From Pseudomonadota bacterium (GTDB lineage: Bacteria; Pseudomonadota; Gammaproteobacteria; Xanthomonadales; Xanthomonadaceae), in NCBI GenBank assembly GCA_023430045.1, contig JAEZCF010000076.1, forward strand, positions 1 to 21,927: a DNA stretch of 21,927 bases, given 5' to 3'. The notes under the pieces are model-generated. The model was not told the DNA's origin. It saw only the letters and a list, made by a program, of their open reading frames with translations, and searched no databases. This document shows positions 1 to 7,107 of the stretch, piece by piece; positions within the stretch are counted from its first letter, which is position 1, and each line of letters starts with the position of its first letter. Both the position numbers and the translations under genes were made by a program.

Positions 1-1889
1 GCCTCGGCCCGGGCCAGCCCGGACCAGCGCCCCAGCACCGAAGCGCGGATGCCGTTGGCGTCGATCCCGGCCTCGGCCAGCAGGTCTTCGCGGCTGGCGT
101 GGTGCTGGAAGGCGTCGGGCAGGCCGAGGTGGAGGATCGGCATGGTGATGCCCTCCGCTGCCAGCAGCTCGGCCACGCCGCTGCCGGCGCCGCCGGCGAC
201 GACGTTGTCCTCGAGGGTGACGAAGCCTTCGTGGCTGGCGGCCAGCTCGAGCAGCAGCGCGCGGTCGAGCGGCTTGACGAAGCGCATGTTGACCACGGTC
301 AGCCCGAGTTCCTCGCCGACCTGAGCCGCCGCCGGAACCAGGGCGCCGAAGGCGAGCAGGGCGAGTCGCGCGCCGCGCCGGCGCACGTCCGCCTTGCCGA
401 TCGGCAGCGGTTCCAGGGCGGCCGATACCGCAACGCCCGGACCGGTGCCGCGCGGATAGCGGACCGCGGCGGGGCCCTGGTGGCGGTAGCCCGTGGTCAG
501 CATGCGCCGGCATTCGTCCTCGTCGGCGGGGGCCATGACCATCATGTTGGGCTCGCAACGCAGGTAACTGAGGTCGAGGTTGCCGGCATGGGTCGCGCCG
601 TCGGGCCCGACCACGCCGCCGCGGTCGATCGCGAAGAGCACGTCGAGGCCCTGGATGGCGACGTCGTGGACCAGCTGGTCGTAGCCGCGCTGGAGGAAGG
701 TCGAGTAGATCGCCACCACCGGCCTGGCGCCTTCGCAGGCCATGCCGGCGGCCAGCGTGACCGCGTGCTGTTCGGCGATGGCCACGTCGAAATAGCGGTC
801 CGGGTATTCCTGGCTGAAGCGCACCAGGCCGGAACCCTCGCGCATCGCCGGGGTGATGCCGAGCAGCAGCGGATCGGCCGCGGCCATGTCGCACAACCAG
901 TCGCCGAAGACGTCGGTGTAGGTGGGCTTCTTCGCCCCCGGTTTGCTGACCAGGCCTTTTTCCGGGTCGAACGGCGACACCGCGTGGTAGCCGATCTGGT
1001 CGCCTTCGGCGAGTTCGTAGCCCTTGCCCTTGGTGGTGATGACATGCAGCAGCTGCGGGCCCTTCAGGGTCTTCAGCGTCTTCAGCACGCCGAGCAGGGC
1101 GTCCACGTCGTGGCCGTCGATCGGCCCGGTGTAGTGGAAGCCCATCTCCTCGAACAGGGTGGACGGCACGAACATGCCCTTCCAGTGTTCCTCCCAGCGG
1201 CGCACGAAGCGGGCCGGCCCGCTGCTGCGCTTGTCGCCGAGCAGCTTCTTGCCGCCTTCGCGCAGCGCGTTGAGGGTCTGGCTGCTGGTCATGCGGCCGA
1301 GCATCCGGGTCAGCCCCCCGGCCGCCTCGCTGATCGACATCCGGTTGTCGTTGAGGATCACCAGCAGGTTCGGGTCGGGCTCCATGCCGCCGGCGTGGCA
1401 GAGCGCCTCCCAGGCCATGCCGGCGGTCATCGCGCCGTCGCCGATCACCGCGACCACGCGCCGGTTGTTGCCGGCATGCGCATTGGCGATCGCCATGCCG
1501 AGCGCGGCCGAAATCGACGTGCTCGAATGACCGACGCCGAAGGTGTCGAACTCGGATTCCTCGCGCTTGGGAAACGGCGCCACGCCGTCCTTCTGCTTGA
1601 CGGAATGAATGTCGTCGCGGCGGCCGGTGAGGATCTTGTGCGGATAGGTCTGGTGGCCCACATCCCACACCAGCTGGTCGTGCGGGGTCTGGTAGAGGTA
1701 ATGCAGCGCGACGGTCAGCTCGATCACGCCCAGGCCCGCGGCGAAATGCCCGCCGCTCCTGCCCACCGATTCGATCAGGTAGGCGCGCAGTTCATCGGCG
1801 ACCGCCCTCAGCTCGGATTCTTCGAACGTGCGTAGTTCATCCGGGGTGTGGATGCGCGAAAGGCGGGGATAGCGGGCAGAGTCGATCAT
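1..1889 (-). CDS. dxs: 1-deoxy-D-xylulose-5-phosphate synthase, C-terminus cut by window edge
   Basis: Dxs condenses pyruvate and glyceraldehyde 3-phosphate using thiamine diphosphate. It is the first step of the non-mevalonate isoprenoid pathway and also feeds thiamine and pyridoxal synthesis in the cytoplasm. The reading frame begins MIDSARYPRLSRI and runs uninterrupted off the left edge. Visible family marks are SGGHFA with His48, WDVGHQ with His79, GVGHSS with His121, the ThDP/Mg motif GDGAMTAG (150-157) followed by NDN (180-182), and AEQHAVT with the catalytic Glu (about 770-750 in the window). About 629 residues are present; I expect only some 10-20 C-terminal residues to be missing. 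Two adjacent ATGs (1892 and 1889) are possible starts; MIDSARYP matches the usual xanthomonad N-terminus. No strong Shine-Dalgarno is seen. Confidence 0.97.
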   Translation of the reverse strand, partial: MIDSARYPRLSRIHTPDELRTFEESELRAVADELRAYLIESVGRSGGHFAAGLGVIELTVALHYLYQTPHDQLVWDVGHQTYPHKILTGRRDDIHSVKQKDGVAPFPKREESEFDTFGVGHSSTSISAALGMAIANAHAGNNRRVVAVIGDGAMTAGMAWEALCHAGGMEPDPNLLVILNDNRMSISEAAGGLTRMLGRMTSSQTLNALREGGKKLLGDKRSSGPARFVRRWEEHWKGMFVPSTLFEEMGFHYTGPIDGHDVDALLGVLKTLKTLKGPQLLHVITTKGKGYELAEGDQIGYHAVSPFDPEKGLVSKPGAKKPTYTDVFGDWLCDMAAADPLLLGITPAMREGSGLVRFSQEYPDRYFDVAIAEQHAVTLAAGMACEGARPVVAIYSTFLQRGYDQLVHDVAIQGLDVLFAIDRGGVVGPDGATHAGNLDLSYLRCEPNMMVMAPADEDECRRMLTTGYRHQGPAAVRYPRGTGPGVAVSAALEPLPIGKADVRRRGARLALLAFGALVPAAAQVGEELGLTVVNMRFVKPLDRALLLELAASHEGFVTLEDNVVAGGAGSGVAELLAAEGITMPILHLGLPDAFQHHASREDLLAEAGIDANGIRASVLGRWSGLARAE

Positions 1890-1992
1890 CATGTTCGGGC
1901 TGGTTCTGAACGCTCATTTTCGCGCCCATTGCGGGGTGGAGCAAGCAAACGCCGACACGCGTGAGCACGCGGTGAGCGGAAACGCGCGCGGA

Positions 1993-2658
1993 TCAGTCCG
2001 ACAGCCGGGAACGTTTTGGCAACTGTGCCTTCAGGAAGGCCATCTGGTCGGCGAGGATATTCCGGTTGGAGAGGATCAGGTGTTCAATCCAGCTCGGCCG
2101 GAAAGGCACGGCCAGCAAGGGCATGCCCGCCTGCTGGGGGGTGCGGTCGCTCTTGCGCGAGTTGCAGTGGAAGCAGGCGGTGACCACGTTTTCCCAGACA
2201 TCCAGCCCGCCCTTGGAGAGCGGCATGACGTGGTCACGGGTGAGCACCGGACGGTGCCCGTGTTGGCCGCAGTACAGGCAGATGTGCGCATCACGCGCGA
2301 ACAGCGCGGCATTGGTGAGGTTGGGCGTGGGGTCGATGGCGCGCGAACGGGCATGGCCACGCGCGGCGATGATCGGGTGCAGATCCAGGCCGCTGCGCAG
2401 CCCGCTGAGACGGTTGGTGCCCCCATGGATGTGCAGACAGGGATCGCCGAGGGTCCAGGCGACTGCGTCGCGCGCGTAAAGGCAGGAGGCATCCTGCCAG
2501 GTGATCCAGTCCAGCACCCGTCCATGGGCGTCCAGTGAAAGCAGGCGCACGGTGCCGGGGCGATGCAGCGGGCCGGCCGGTGGCGATGACACAGCGTCCA
2601 GAGCGGATGTGGCGGCTCCGGTATCGATCAGACCCAGGCGGGTAGTGTCTGTCTCCAT
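1993..2658 (-). CDS. HNH endonuclease family protein
   Basis: The 221-residue protein has an HNH nuclease domain in its C-terminal half. It has zinc-binding cysteine pairs C127-X2-C130 and C162-X2-C165, the core RDHVMPLSKGG with His143, then WENVVTAC with Asn157 and CNSRKSDRTP with Asn166. HNH proteins of this stand-alone type usually cut or nick DNA, but their role in the cell is mostly unknown. Residues 1-110 show no domain I recognise. The ATG at 2658 sits just after the long hairpin at 2676-2735, which therefore lies in its 5' leader or promoter. It follows the upstream acyl-CoA dehydrogenase on the same strand after a repeat-filled gap of 274 bp, so cotranscription is doubtful. No restriction methylase or phage genes are nearby, which argues against a restriction system. 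Confidence 0.88.
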   Translation of the reverse strand: METDTTRLGLIDTGAATSALDAVSSPPAGPLHRPGTVRLLSLDAHGRVLDWITWQDASCLYARDAVAWTLGDPCLHIHGGTNRLSGLRSGLDLHPIIAARGHARSRAIDPTPNLTNAALFARDAHICLYCGQHGHRPVLTRDHVMPLSKGGLDVWENVVTACFHCNSRKSDRTPQQAGMPLLAVPFRPSWIEHLILSNRNILADQMAFLKAQLPKRSRLSD

Positions 2659-2675
2659 CGGGAAAACAGCTTATA

Positions 2676-2735
2676 CCTGAATGTTGACGGTTTGTGTATC
2701 GCCGACAGGCGATACACAAACCGACAACATTCAGG
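2676..2735. repeat. Long inverted repeat (27-bp arms, 6-nt loop)
   Basis: Arms at 2676-2702 and 2709-2735 are complementary with a single mismatch (TGACGG opposite TGTCGG), separated by CGACAG. As RNA or single-stranded DNA it would make a very stable hairpin. It has no T-run on either side, so it is not a typical intrinsic terminator. It lies immediately upstream of the HNH gene start. Confidence 0.85.
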
Positions 2736-2738
2736 TCC

Positions 2739-2847
2739 GCGCATTACTCCTGTTCCCCGCACCTGTCGGTGCGCCACAGCCCATCCCGCCTTCGGCGCGC
2801 TGGGCTGTCCACGCATTCCTCCTATTCCCCGCACCTGTCGGTGCGCC
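2739..2847. repeat. Direct 36-bp repeats flanking a UUCG-type hairpin
   Basis: Two copies of a 36-bp unit lie at 2739-2774 and 2812-2847 and differ at two positions. Each unit contains the small hairpin CGCACC-TGTC-GGTGCG. Between them, ACAGCCCA (2776-2783) pairs perfectly with TGGGCTGT (2801-2808) around an inner CGCC-TTCG-GCG tetraloop. The 73-bp period and the hairpins suggest a duplicated REP-like unit. No protein-coding signal is seen here. Confidence 0.7.
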
Positions 2848-2870
2848 CCCTTTAACAAAAGGGGGCTTTT
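2845..2870 (+). terminator. Intrinsic terminator-like hairpin
   Basis: GCCCCCTTT (2845-2853), loop AACA, AAAGGGGGC (2858-2866) form a perfect 9-bp stem followed by TTTT. The T-run is on the plus strand, although the neighbouring genes are on the minus strand, so it would stop antisense transcription toward the acyl-CoA dehydrogenase gene. It may instead be part of the neighbouring repeat cluster. Confidence 0.5.
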
Positions 2871-2932
2871 CTCCAGAGAGATCGCGCAGAGGTTCCCTCC
2901 ACGCATGGGGTGGATCTGCTGGCGGGATGGGC

Positions 2933-4723
2933 TCAGGCGCCGAAGCGCGCGTCGTCCATCGCCATCAGTGGTTCGGCGCCGGCCTGGATGGCGGCGGCAT
3001 GGGCGAGCGTGCGCGGCAGCACCCGGGCGAAATAGAAGCGCGCAGTCTCACGCTTGGCCTGCCGGAAGGCTTCCGGCCGTTCGGATGCCTCGGCGGCGGC
3101 GACGCTGCGCGCCCACCAGTAGGCCAGCACAACGTAGCCGGAATAGAACAGGTAGTCGTGGCTGGCCGCACCCAGTTCATCGGGGTTGCCTGCCGCACGC
3201 TTGAGCACGTCCATCGTCAGCGCCCCCCATTCGGCAGCCTTGGCACGCAGTGGCCCGATGAACTCGGCCAGGATTTCGTCACCCTCATGCGCCTTGGCGA
3301 AGGTTTCGATCTCGGCCAGGAACAGCTTCAGGCCAGCGCCCTGGCTGCTGGCGGTCTTGCGGCCGATCAGGTCCAGCGCCTGGATGCCGGTGGTGCCTTC
3401 GTACAGCGTGGTGATGCGGGCATCGCGCGCCAGCTGTTCCATGCCATGTTCGCGGATGTAGCCGTGGCCACCGAAGCACTGCAGCGCGTTGTAGGTGTTC
3501 TCGATGCCCCACTCGGTCTGGCAGGCCTTGGAAATGGGCGTCAGGAAGCTCACCAGGGTATCGGCGCGCTCGCGCTCGGCCGGGTCCTGCGCGCTGTGCG
3601 CGATGTCGATCAGGGTGGCCGCGTGCAGGGCGAGCAGGCGGCTGCCTTCCACCAGCGACTTGATGGTCAGCAGCATGCGCCGCACGTCCGGGTGGACAAG
3701 GATTGGGTCGGCTGGCTTTTCCGGGAATTTCGCGCCGCTCAACGAGCGCGACTGCAGGCGTTCACGCGAATAGGCAAGGGCGTTCTGGTACGCACGCTCG
3801 GACAGGCCGATGCCCTGCAGGCCCACCCCCAGGCGCGCGGTGTTCATCATCGTAAACATCGCTTGCAGGCCCTTGTGCGGCTGCCCGACCAGATAGCCCT
3901 CGGCGCCATCGAAATTCATCACGCAGGTCACCGACCCCTTGATGCCCATCTTGTGCTCGATGGAACCGCAGCGCAGCGCATTGCGCTCGCCTTGGTTGCC
4001 GTCCCGGTCCACCTTGAATTTGGGGGTGACGAACAACGAGATGCCCTTCGGCCCGGGCGGCGCATCGGGCAGCTTGGCCAGCACCAGGTGAACGATGTTT
4101 CCGGTCAGGTCGTGCTCGCCGGCGGTGATGAAGATCTTGGTGCCGGTGATCGCGTAGCTGCCGTCCGGATTCGGCTCGGCCCGGGTCTTCAGCAGGCCCA
4201 GGTCAGTGCCGCAGTGCGGTTCGGTCAGGCACATGGTGCCGGTCCAGCGGCCCTCGATGAGCGGCTTGAGGAAGGCTTCGTGCTGCCACGGTTCGCCATG
4301 CTGCTTCAACGCCTCGATGGCCCCGTGCGACAGCAGCGGGAAGTTGCCCCAGGCCAGGTTGGCCGCGTTGATCATTTCATTCAGCGGCACGCCCAGGGTG
4401 TGCGGCAGGCCTTGTCCACCGACGTCCGGCGAAGCGGTAAGACCGGTCCAGCCGCCGTCGACGAACTGTTCGTAGGCCTGTCTGAAACCGGGCGGCGTGG
4501 TCACCTCGCCGCTGGCTTGGTCGAGCACGCAGCCGACCTCATCACCGACGCCGTTCAAGGGCGCCAGCACGCTGGCGCTGAAGCGACCGGCTTCTTCCAG
4601 CACGGCATCCACCACGTCGGCGGTGGCGTCGGTGAACCCCAGGCGGGCGAACAGCTGCTCTACCTGGAGCACGTCGTGCAGTGCGAAGCGGAGGTCGGAA
4701 AGCGGGGCGGTGTAGCTGCTCAT
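2933..4723 (-). CDS. Acyl-CoA dehydrogenase, long form with extra C-terminal domain
   Basis: The FAD enzyme oxidises an acyl-CoA to the 2,3-enoyl-CoA in beta-oxidation or a related acid-degradation route. The 596 residues are much longer than the approx. 380-residue classical enzymes. They match the group that carries an added C-terminal domain, which includes the DmdC-like methylmercaptopropionyl-CoA dehydrogenases. Order: N-terminal helical domain (about 35-155), middle beta domain with MCLTEPHCGTDLG (164-176) and TGTKIFITAGEHD, helical FAD domain with CFGGHGYIREHG (416-427), then LYEGTTGIQ with the putative catalytic base Glu442. The tail from about 465 is the extra domain. Substrate cannot be read from sequence; medium- or long-chain acyl-CoA is a guess. 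The next gene upstream on the same strand (LEA lipoprotein) is 49 bp away, so they may share a transcript. Confidence 0.93.
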   Translation of the reverse strand: MSSYTAPLSDLRFALHDVLQVEQLFARLGFTDATADVVDAVLEEAGRFSASVLAPLNGVGDEVGCVLDQASGEVTTPPGFRQAYEQFVDGGWTGLTASPDVGGQGLPHTLGVPLNEMINAANLAWGNFPLLSHGAIEALKQHGEPWQHEAFLKPLIEGRWTGTMCLTEPHCGTDLGLLKTRAEPNPDGSYAITGTKIFITAGEHDLTGNIVHLVLAKLPDAPPGPKGISLFVTPKFKVDRDGNQGERNALRCGSIEHKMGIKGSVTCVMNFDGAEGYLVGQPHKGLQAMFTMMNTARLGVGLQGIGLSERAYQNALAYSRERLQSRSLSGAKFPEKPADPILVHPDVRRMLLTIKSLVEGSRLLALHAATLIDIAHSAQDPAERERADTLVSFLTPISKACQTEWGIENTYNALQCFGGHGYIREHGMEQLARDARITTLYEGTTGIQALDLIGRKTASSQGAGLKLFLAEIETFAKAHEGDEILAEFIGPLRAKAAEWGALTMDVLKRAAGNPDELGAASHDYLFYSGYVVLAYWWARSVAAAEASERPEAFRQAKRETARFYFARVLPRTLAHAAAIQAGAEPLMAMDDARFGA

Positions 4724-4772
4724 CGTAAAGCGTCTCGATCAGGGGGCAGGCCGCACTGCGGCGCCGTGGGAG

Positions 4773-5252
4773 TCAGCGGAGCACGCCAGGCAGGCCGGGA
4801 GCCCGGTTGAGCGTGCTGCGGTTCTTGATCTGGAAAGTGCGCTGCTTTTTTTCTTCCGGCGTGGCGCTGACCGGGCCTTCCAGCGTGTAGGGCACGGTGC
4901 GGTCGCTGGCCAGCGCATCGGTGACCAGCAGCCGTGCGGGGGCCGCAGGTTGCAGGGTGGCTTCGACAACGTCGGCCGACGCACCGCCAATGGACAGGGC
5001 GGGCTTGATCGCCAGCGTGCCCGCTTCGGCATCGTCCACGGTCAGCTTCAGCGCGACATCGTCGAAGCGCATCGGCATGGAACTGAAGTTCTGCAGGCGC
5101 AGCGACACCGTCCAGCTGCCATCCGCATTGACGGTGAGCTGCTGCAGGCGGGCGGCGGGTTCGGAAACACGTTTGACCACGCCTTCGCCGCAGGCCGTCA
5201 GGGCGAGGAACGACAGGACGATGGCGGTGGTACGGACGCGGCGGTGGAGCAT
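4773..5252 (-). CDS. LEA type 2 family lipoprotein
   Basis: The 159-residue protein starts with a lipoprotein signal peptide, positive MLHRRVR then a hydrophobic stretch ending in the lipobox LTAC with the lipidated Cys21. The mature part is a single beta-rich domain of about 130 residues, including VSLRLQNFSSMPMRFDDVAL, typical of the LEA-2/WHy-like fold found in small proteobacterial lipoproteins. The function of these proteins is not established; membrane-anchored stress or binding roles are suggested for the fold. The ATG at 5252 was chosen because GAGGA lies 9 nt upstream and the signal peptide begins there. Longer in-frame starts up to 5357 would add residues that spoil the signal. It precedes the acyl-CoA dehydrogenase by 49 bp. 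Confidence 0.82.
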   Translation of the reverse strand: MLHRRVRTTAIVLSFLALTACGEGVVKRVSEPAARLQQLTVNADGSWTVSLRLQNFSSMPMRFDDVALKLTVDDAEAGTLAIKPALSIGGASADVVEATLQPAAPARLLVTDALASDRTVPYTLEGPVSATPEEKKQRTFQIKNRSTLNRAPGLPGVLR

Positions 5253-5342
5253 GGGCGCAATTCCTCGGGAACGTGCTGCATTGGGCAAAGATACTACGGC
5301 GTATGGTCTTTCGGCCATGGGCGGAGTGGATCCGGAACCCAT

Positions 5343-5365
5343 GTAGAGCCGAGCCATGCCCGGCT
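5343..5365 (+). repeat. GTAG-headed REP-like stem-loop (SMAG-like)
   Basis: GTAG at 5343-5346 is followed by AGCCG (5347-5351) that pairs with CGGCT (5361-5365), with one A-C mismatch and an inner GC/GC step around a CAT loop. A GTAG tetranucleotide at the foot of an AGCCGAGC hairpin is the hallmark of the SMAG REP elements of Stenotrophomonas maltophilia (family knowledge). Only one copy is seen here. Confidence 0.6.
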
Positions 5366-5381
5366 GGTTGTCACCTGCGTG

Positions 5382-5437
5382 CCTGTTGCCTGTTGCCTGC
5401 GGCAGGCGGCCTGGCGGCCAGGCGGCCAGGCGCGGCC
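5382..5437. repeat. Short imperfect tandem repeat tract
   Basis: CCTGTTG occurs twice in tandem (5382-5395) and runs into CCTGCGGCAGG, then a GC-rich tract of near repeats of GGCGGCCAG up to the stop codon of the lipocalin gene. It is simple-sequence DNA in the 189-bp gap between the lipocalin and LEA genes. I see no coding potential. Confidence 0.55.
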
Positions 5438-5441
5438 GCCT

Positions 5442-5987
5442 TCAGCGGGGCACCATGATCCGCAACGGCGCCAGATCGTAGCCCATCGCCTCGGCGCGGG
5501 CCTTGAGCGCCTGCAGTTGTTCGTCAGGCATGTCCGGCGTGCGCGACAGGATCCACAGGTATCTGCGGTCCGGTTCGCCCACCATCGCCCACTGGTAATC
5601 GGGGTCCAGCGCGATCACCCAGTAATCGGCCCACACCAGCGGCAGCCATGCCAGCCAGTCCGGCGCGAAGCGGACCTGGAGTTTGCCTGGCTCGCCGTCC
5701 ACCGCCCGCGCGACCCCTTCGGCCTGGATGACGCCGCCGTCATCGACGCGGCAGCGGTTCAGCACACTGATGCGGCCGTCGCTGCGCAGGCTGTAGGTGG
5801 CAGTGATGTCGCCCACGCATTTCTTCTGGAAGGACACCGGCAGATGGGCGATTTCGTGCCACTGCCCGGCATAACGGTCCATATCCAGCGCTGCCACCGC
5901 ACGTACGGGTTCGGCGGCCAGCCCGGGCAGGGCGATGCCGGCCAGCAGCAGGGCGAGCGCGATGGTGCGGAACAGACGAGCGGGCAT
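5442..5987 (-). CDS. Lipocalin family protein (Blc-like), secreted
   Basis: The 181-residue protein has a signal peptide (MPARLFRT, then a hydrophobic core, cleavage likely after GLA before AEP). It is followed by the lipocalin signature DMDRYAGQWHEIAHLP (G-x-W motif). Later come the strand motif YWVIALDPDYQWAMVGEP and RYLWILSRTP, which match bacterial lipocalins such as E. coli Blc that bind lysophospholipids or fatty acids. No lipobox cysteine is present, so this one is predicted to be soluble in the periplasm rather than a lipoprotein as E. coli Blc is. The ATG at 5987 was chosen because it starts the signal peptide; a longer start at 6035 would put 16 residues in front of it. The gene lies 57 bp downstream of map on the same strand and may be cotranscribed with it. 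Confidence 0.92.
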   Translation of the reverse strand: MPARLFRTIALALLLAGIALPGLAAEPVRAVAALDMDRYAGQWHEIAHLPVSFQKKCVGDITATYSLRSDGRISVLNRCRVDDGGVIQAEGVARAVDGEPGKLQVRFAPDWLAWLPLVWADYWVIALDPDYQWAMVGEPDRRYLWILSRTPDMPDEQLQALKARAEAMGYDLAPLRIMVPR

Positions 5988-6044
5988 GGCGGTCGTTTCC
6001 CGGTGACGAAGCACCGAGCTTAGGCGGATGCGCAACGGCCGGCG

Positions 6045-6815
6045 TTAAGTGGCCGGGGGCACTTCGCCCGCACGCAGTGTCAACACCTGCACGCCGCTGC
6101 GGGTGACGGCCACGGTGTGCTCGAACTGCGCGGAAAGGCGGCCATCGCGGGTGTGTACCGGCCACTCGCCGGGCCGCGAGCGGATGGCGGCCTTGCCCTG
6201 GTTGAGCATCGGTTCGATGGTGAACACCATGCCTTCCTGCAGCTCCAGTCCGGTGCCGGCGTGGCCGTAGTGCAGGATCTGCGGTTCTTCATGCATCTGG
6301 CGGCCGATGCCGTGACCGCAGTATTCCTTCACCACGCTGTAGCCGTGTTCGCGGGCATGGCGGGCGATGGCGTGCCCGATATCGCCCAGACGCGCGCCGG
6401 GTCGTACGGCGGCGATGCCTTTCCACATGGCGTCGTAGGTTGCGCGGACCAGCCGGCGCGCGGGGTAGGCGACGTCGCCGACGAGGTAGGTGGTGCTGGA
6501 ATCGGCGATGAAGCCGTTCTTCTCCAGGGTGATGTCCAGGTTGACGATCTGCCCGCTGCGCAGCACGTCGGCCGCCGATGGCACGCCATGGCAGACCACG
6601 TCGTCGATGGAGGCATTGAGCACGAAGGGATAGTCGTACTGGCCCTTGCTGGCAGGGCGGGCATGCAGCTCGTCCACGATCATCTGTTCGACGAAGTCGT
6701 TGATTTCCAGCGTGCTGCGGCCTTCCAGCGGCATGCGTCCCAGCGCATCGAAAACCTGTGCCAGGAGCGCCCCGGCCTGGGCCATCAATGCCAGTTCATG
6801 GGGCTGCTTGATCAC
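6045..6815 (-). CDS. map: Type I methionine aminopeptidase, paralogue coupled to a ParD-like gene
   Basis: This metalloenzyme removes the initiator methionine from nascent proteins. All five metal ligands of the family are visible: Asp94 and Asp105 (VNLDITLEKNGFIADSSTTY), His168 (EYCGHGIG), Glu201 (FTIEPM) and Glu232 (QFEHTV). The substrate His76 is in VVCHGVPS. The length of 256 is normal for the compact type I form. The start is a GTG at 6815 that overlaps the stop of the upstream ParD-like gene (GTGA), so translation is coupled. The segment ITLEKNGFIADSSTTY departs from the VTV-K-DG-HGDTS form of the housekeeping enzyme, and the gene is not beside rpsB/tsf. I therefore infer a second, accessory Map. 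Whether it acts on bulk nascent chains or on a narrower set cannot be told. Confidence 0.93.
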   Translation of the reverse strand: MIKQPHELALMAQAGALLAQVFDALGRMPLEGRSTLEINDFVEQMIVDELHARPASKGQYDYPFVLNASIDDVVCHGVPSAADVLRSGQIVNLDITLEKNGFIADSSTTYLVGDVAYPARRLVRATYDAMWKGIAAVRPGARLGDIGHAIARHAREHGYSVVKEYCGHGIGRQMHEEPQILHYGHAGTGLELQEGMVFTIEPMLNQGKAAIRSRPGEWPVHTRDGRLSAQFEHTVAVTRSGVQVLTLRAGEVPPAT

Positions 6816-7024
6816 GCGCGTGCTGCCTCCAGCGGGAGCGCCTGCACCCCGGCAGCCCGCAGTTCGCGGGCGACGATGTCCTGGAAGGCGAGCTCAGGAT
6901 GCATTTCGCACAGCATTCCGATCCTGATCCAGAAATTGGCCTGCGCGTTGATGGAGCGATGGGTGACGGTGCAGGCGCGACGAAGCTGGTCGTGCAGCGC
7001 GTCATCGATGTTGACGATGCCCAT
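6812..7024 (-). CDS. ParD-like antitoxin-family protein
   Basis: This 70-residue protein begins MGIVNIDDALHDQLRRAC. It contains RSINAQANFWIRIGML and ends with LAFQDIVARELRAAG, the pattern of the ParD-like family (Pfam ParD_like). That family is predicted to be a ribbon-helix-helix DNA binder of type II antitoxin type. The ATG at 7024 has AGGA 6 nt upstream; a longer in-frame start at 7075 would begin inside the palindrome at 7043-7070 and is less likely. The stop overlaps the map start by 4 bases. No classical ParE toxin is present: the only partner is the methionine aminopeptidase. By analogy with antitoxins I infer that it represses its own operon through the palindrome just upstream. Confidence 0.85.
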   Translation of the reverse strand: MGIVNIDDALHDQLRRACTVTHRSINAQANFWIRIGMLCEMHPELAFQDIVARELRAAGVQALPLEAARA

Positions 7025-7042
7025 GGAGGTTCCTGATGCGGG

Positions 7043-7070
7043 ATATATGAAGCGTATACGATTCATATAT
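7043..7070 (-). promoter_or_regulatory. 28-bp palindrome, likely operator of the ParD-like/map operon
   Basis: ATATATGAA (7043-7051) and TTCATATAT (7062-7070) flank GTATAC; 13 of the 14 base pairs of the dyad are symmetric. It starts 18 bp upstream of the ATG at 7024, is AT-rich in a GC-rich genome and overlaps where a promoter would lie. This fits autoregulation by the ribbon-helix-helix product (inference). Confidence 0.7.
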
Positions 7071-7107
7071 GCCAATCAATGCGTTCGTCCTGGAAGCTGG
7101 AAGGGCG

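Noticed and set aside
99..1835. Long plus-strand open frame of 578 codons
   Set aside because: It is antisense to dxs, has a composition typical of GC-rich shadow frames (His, Gly, Ala, Gln rich) and no recognisable domain.
2681..4810. Plus-strand open frame of 709 codons
   Set aside because: It is antisense to the acyl-CoA dehydrogenase gene, which has clear catalytic motifs, and it runs through the hairpin cluster.
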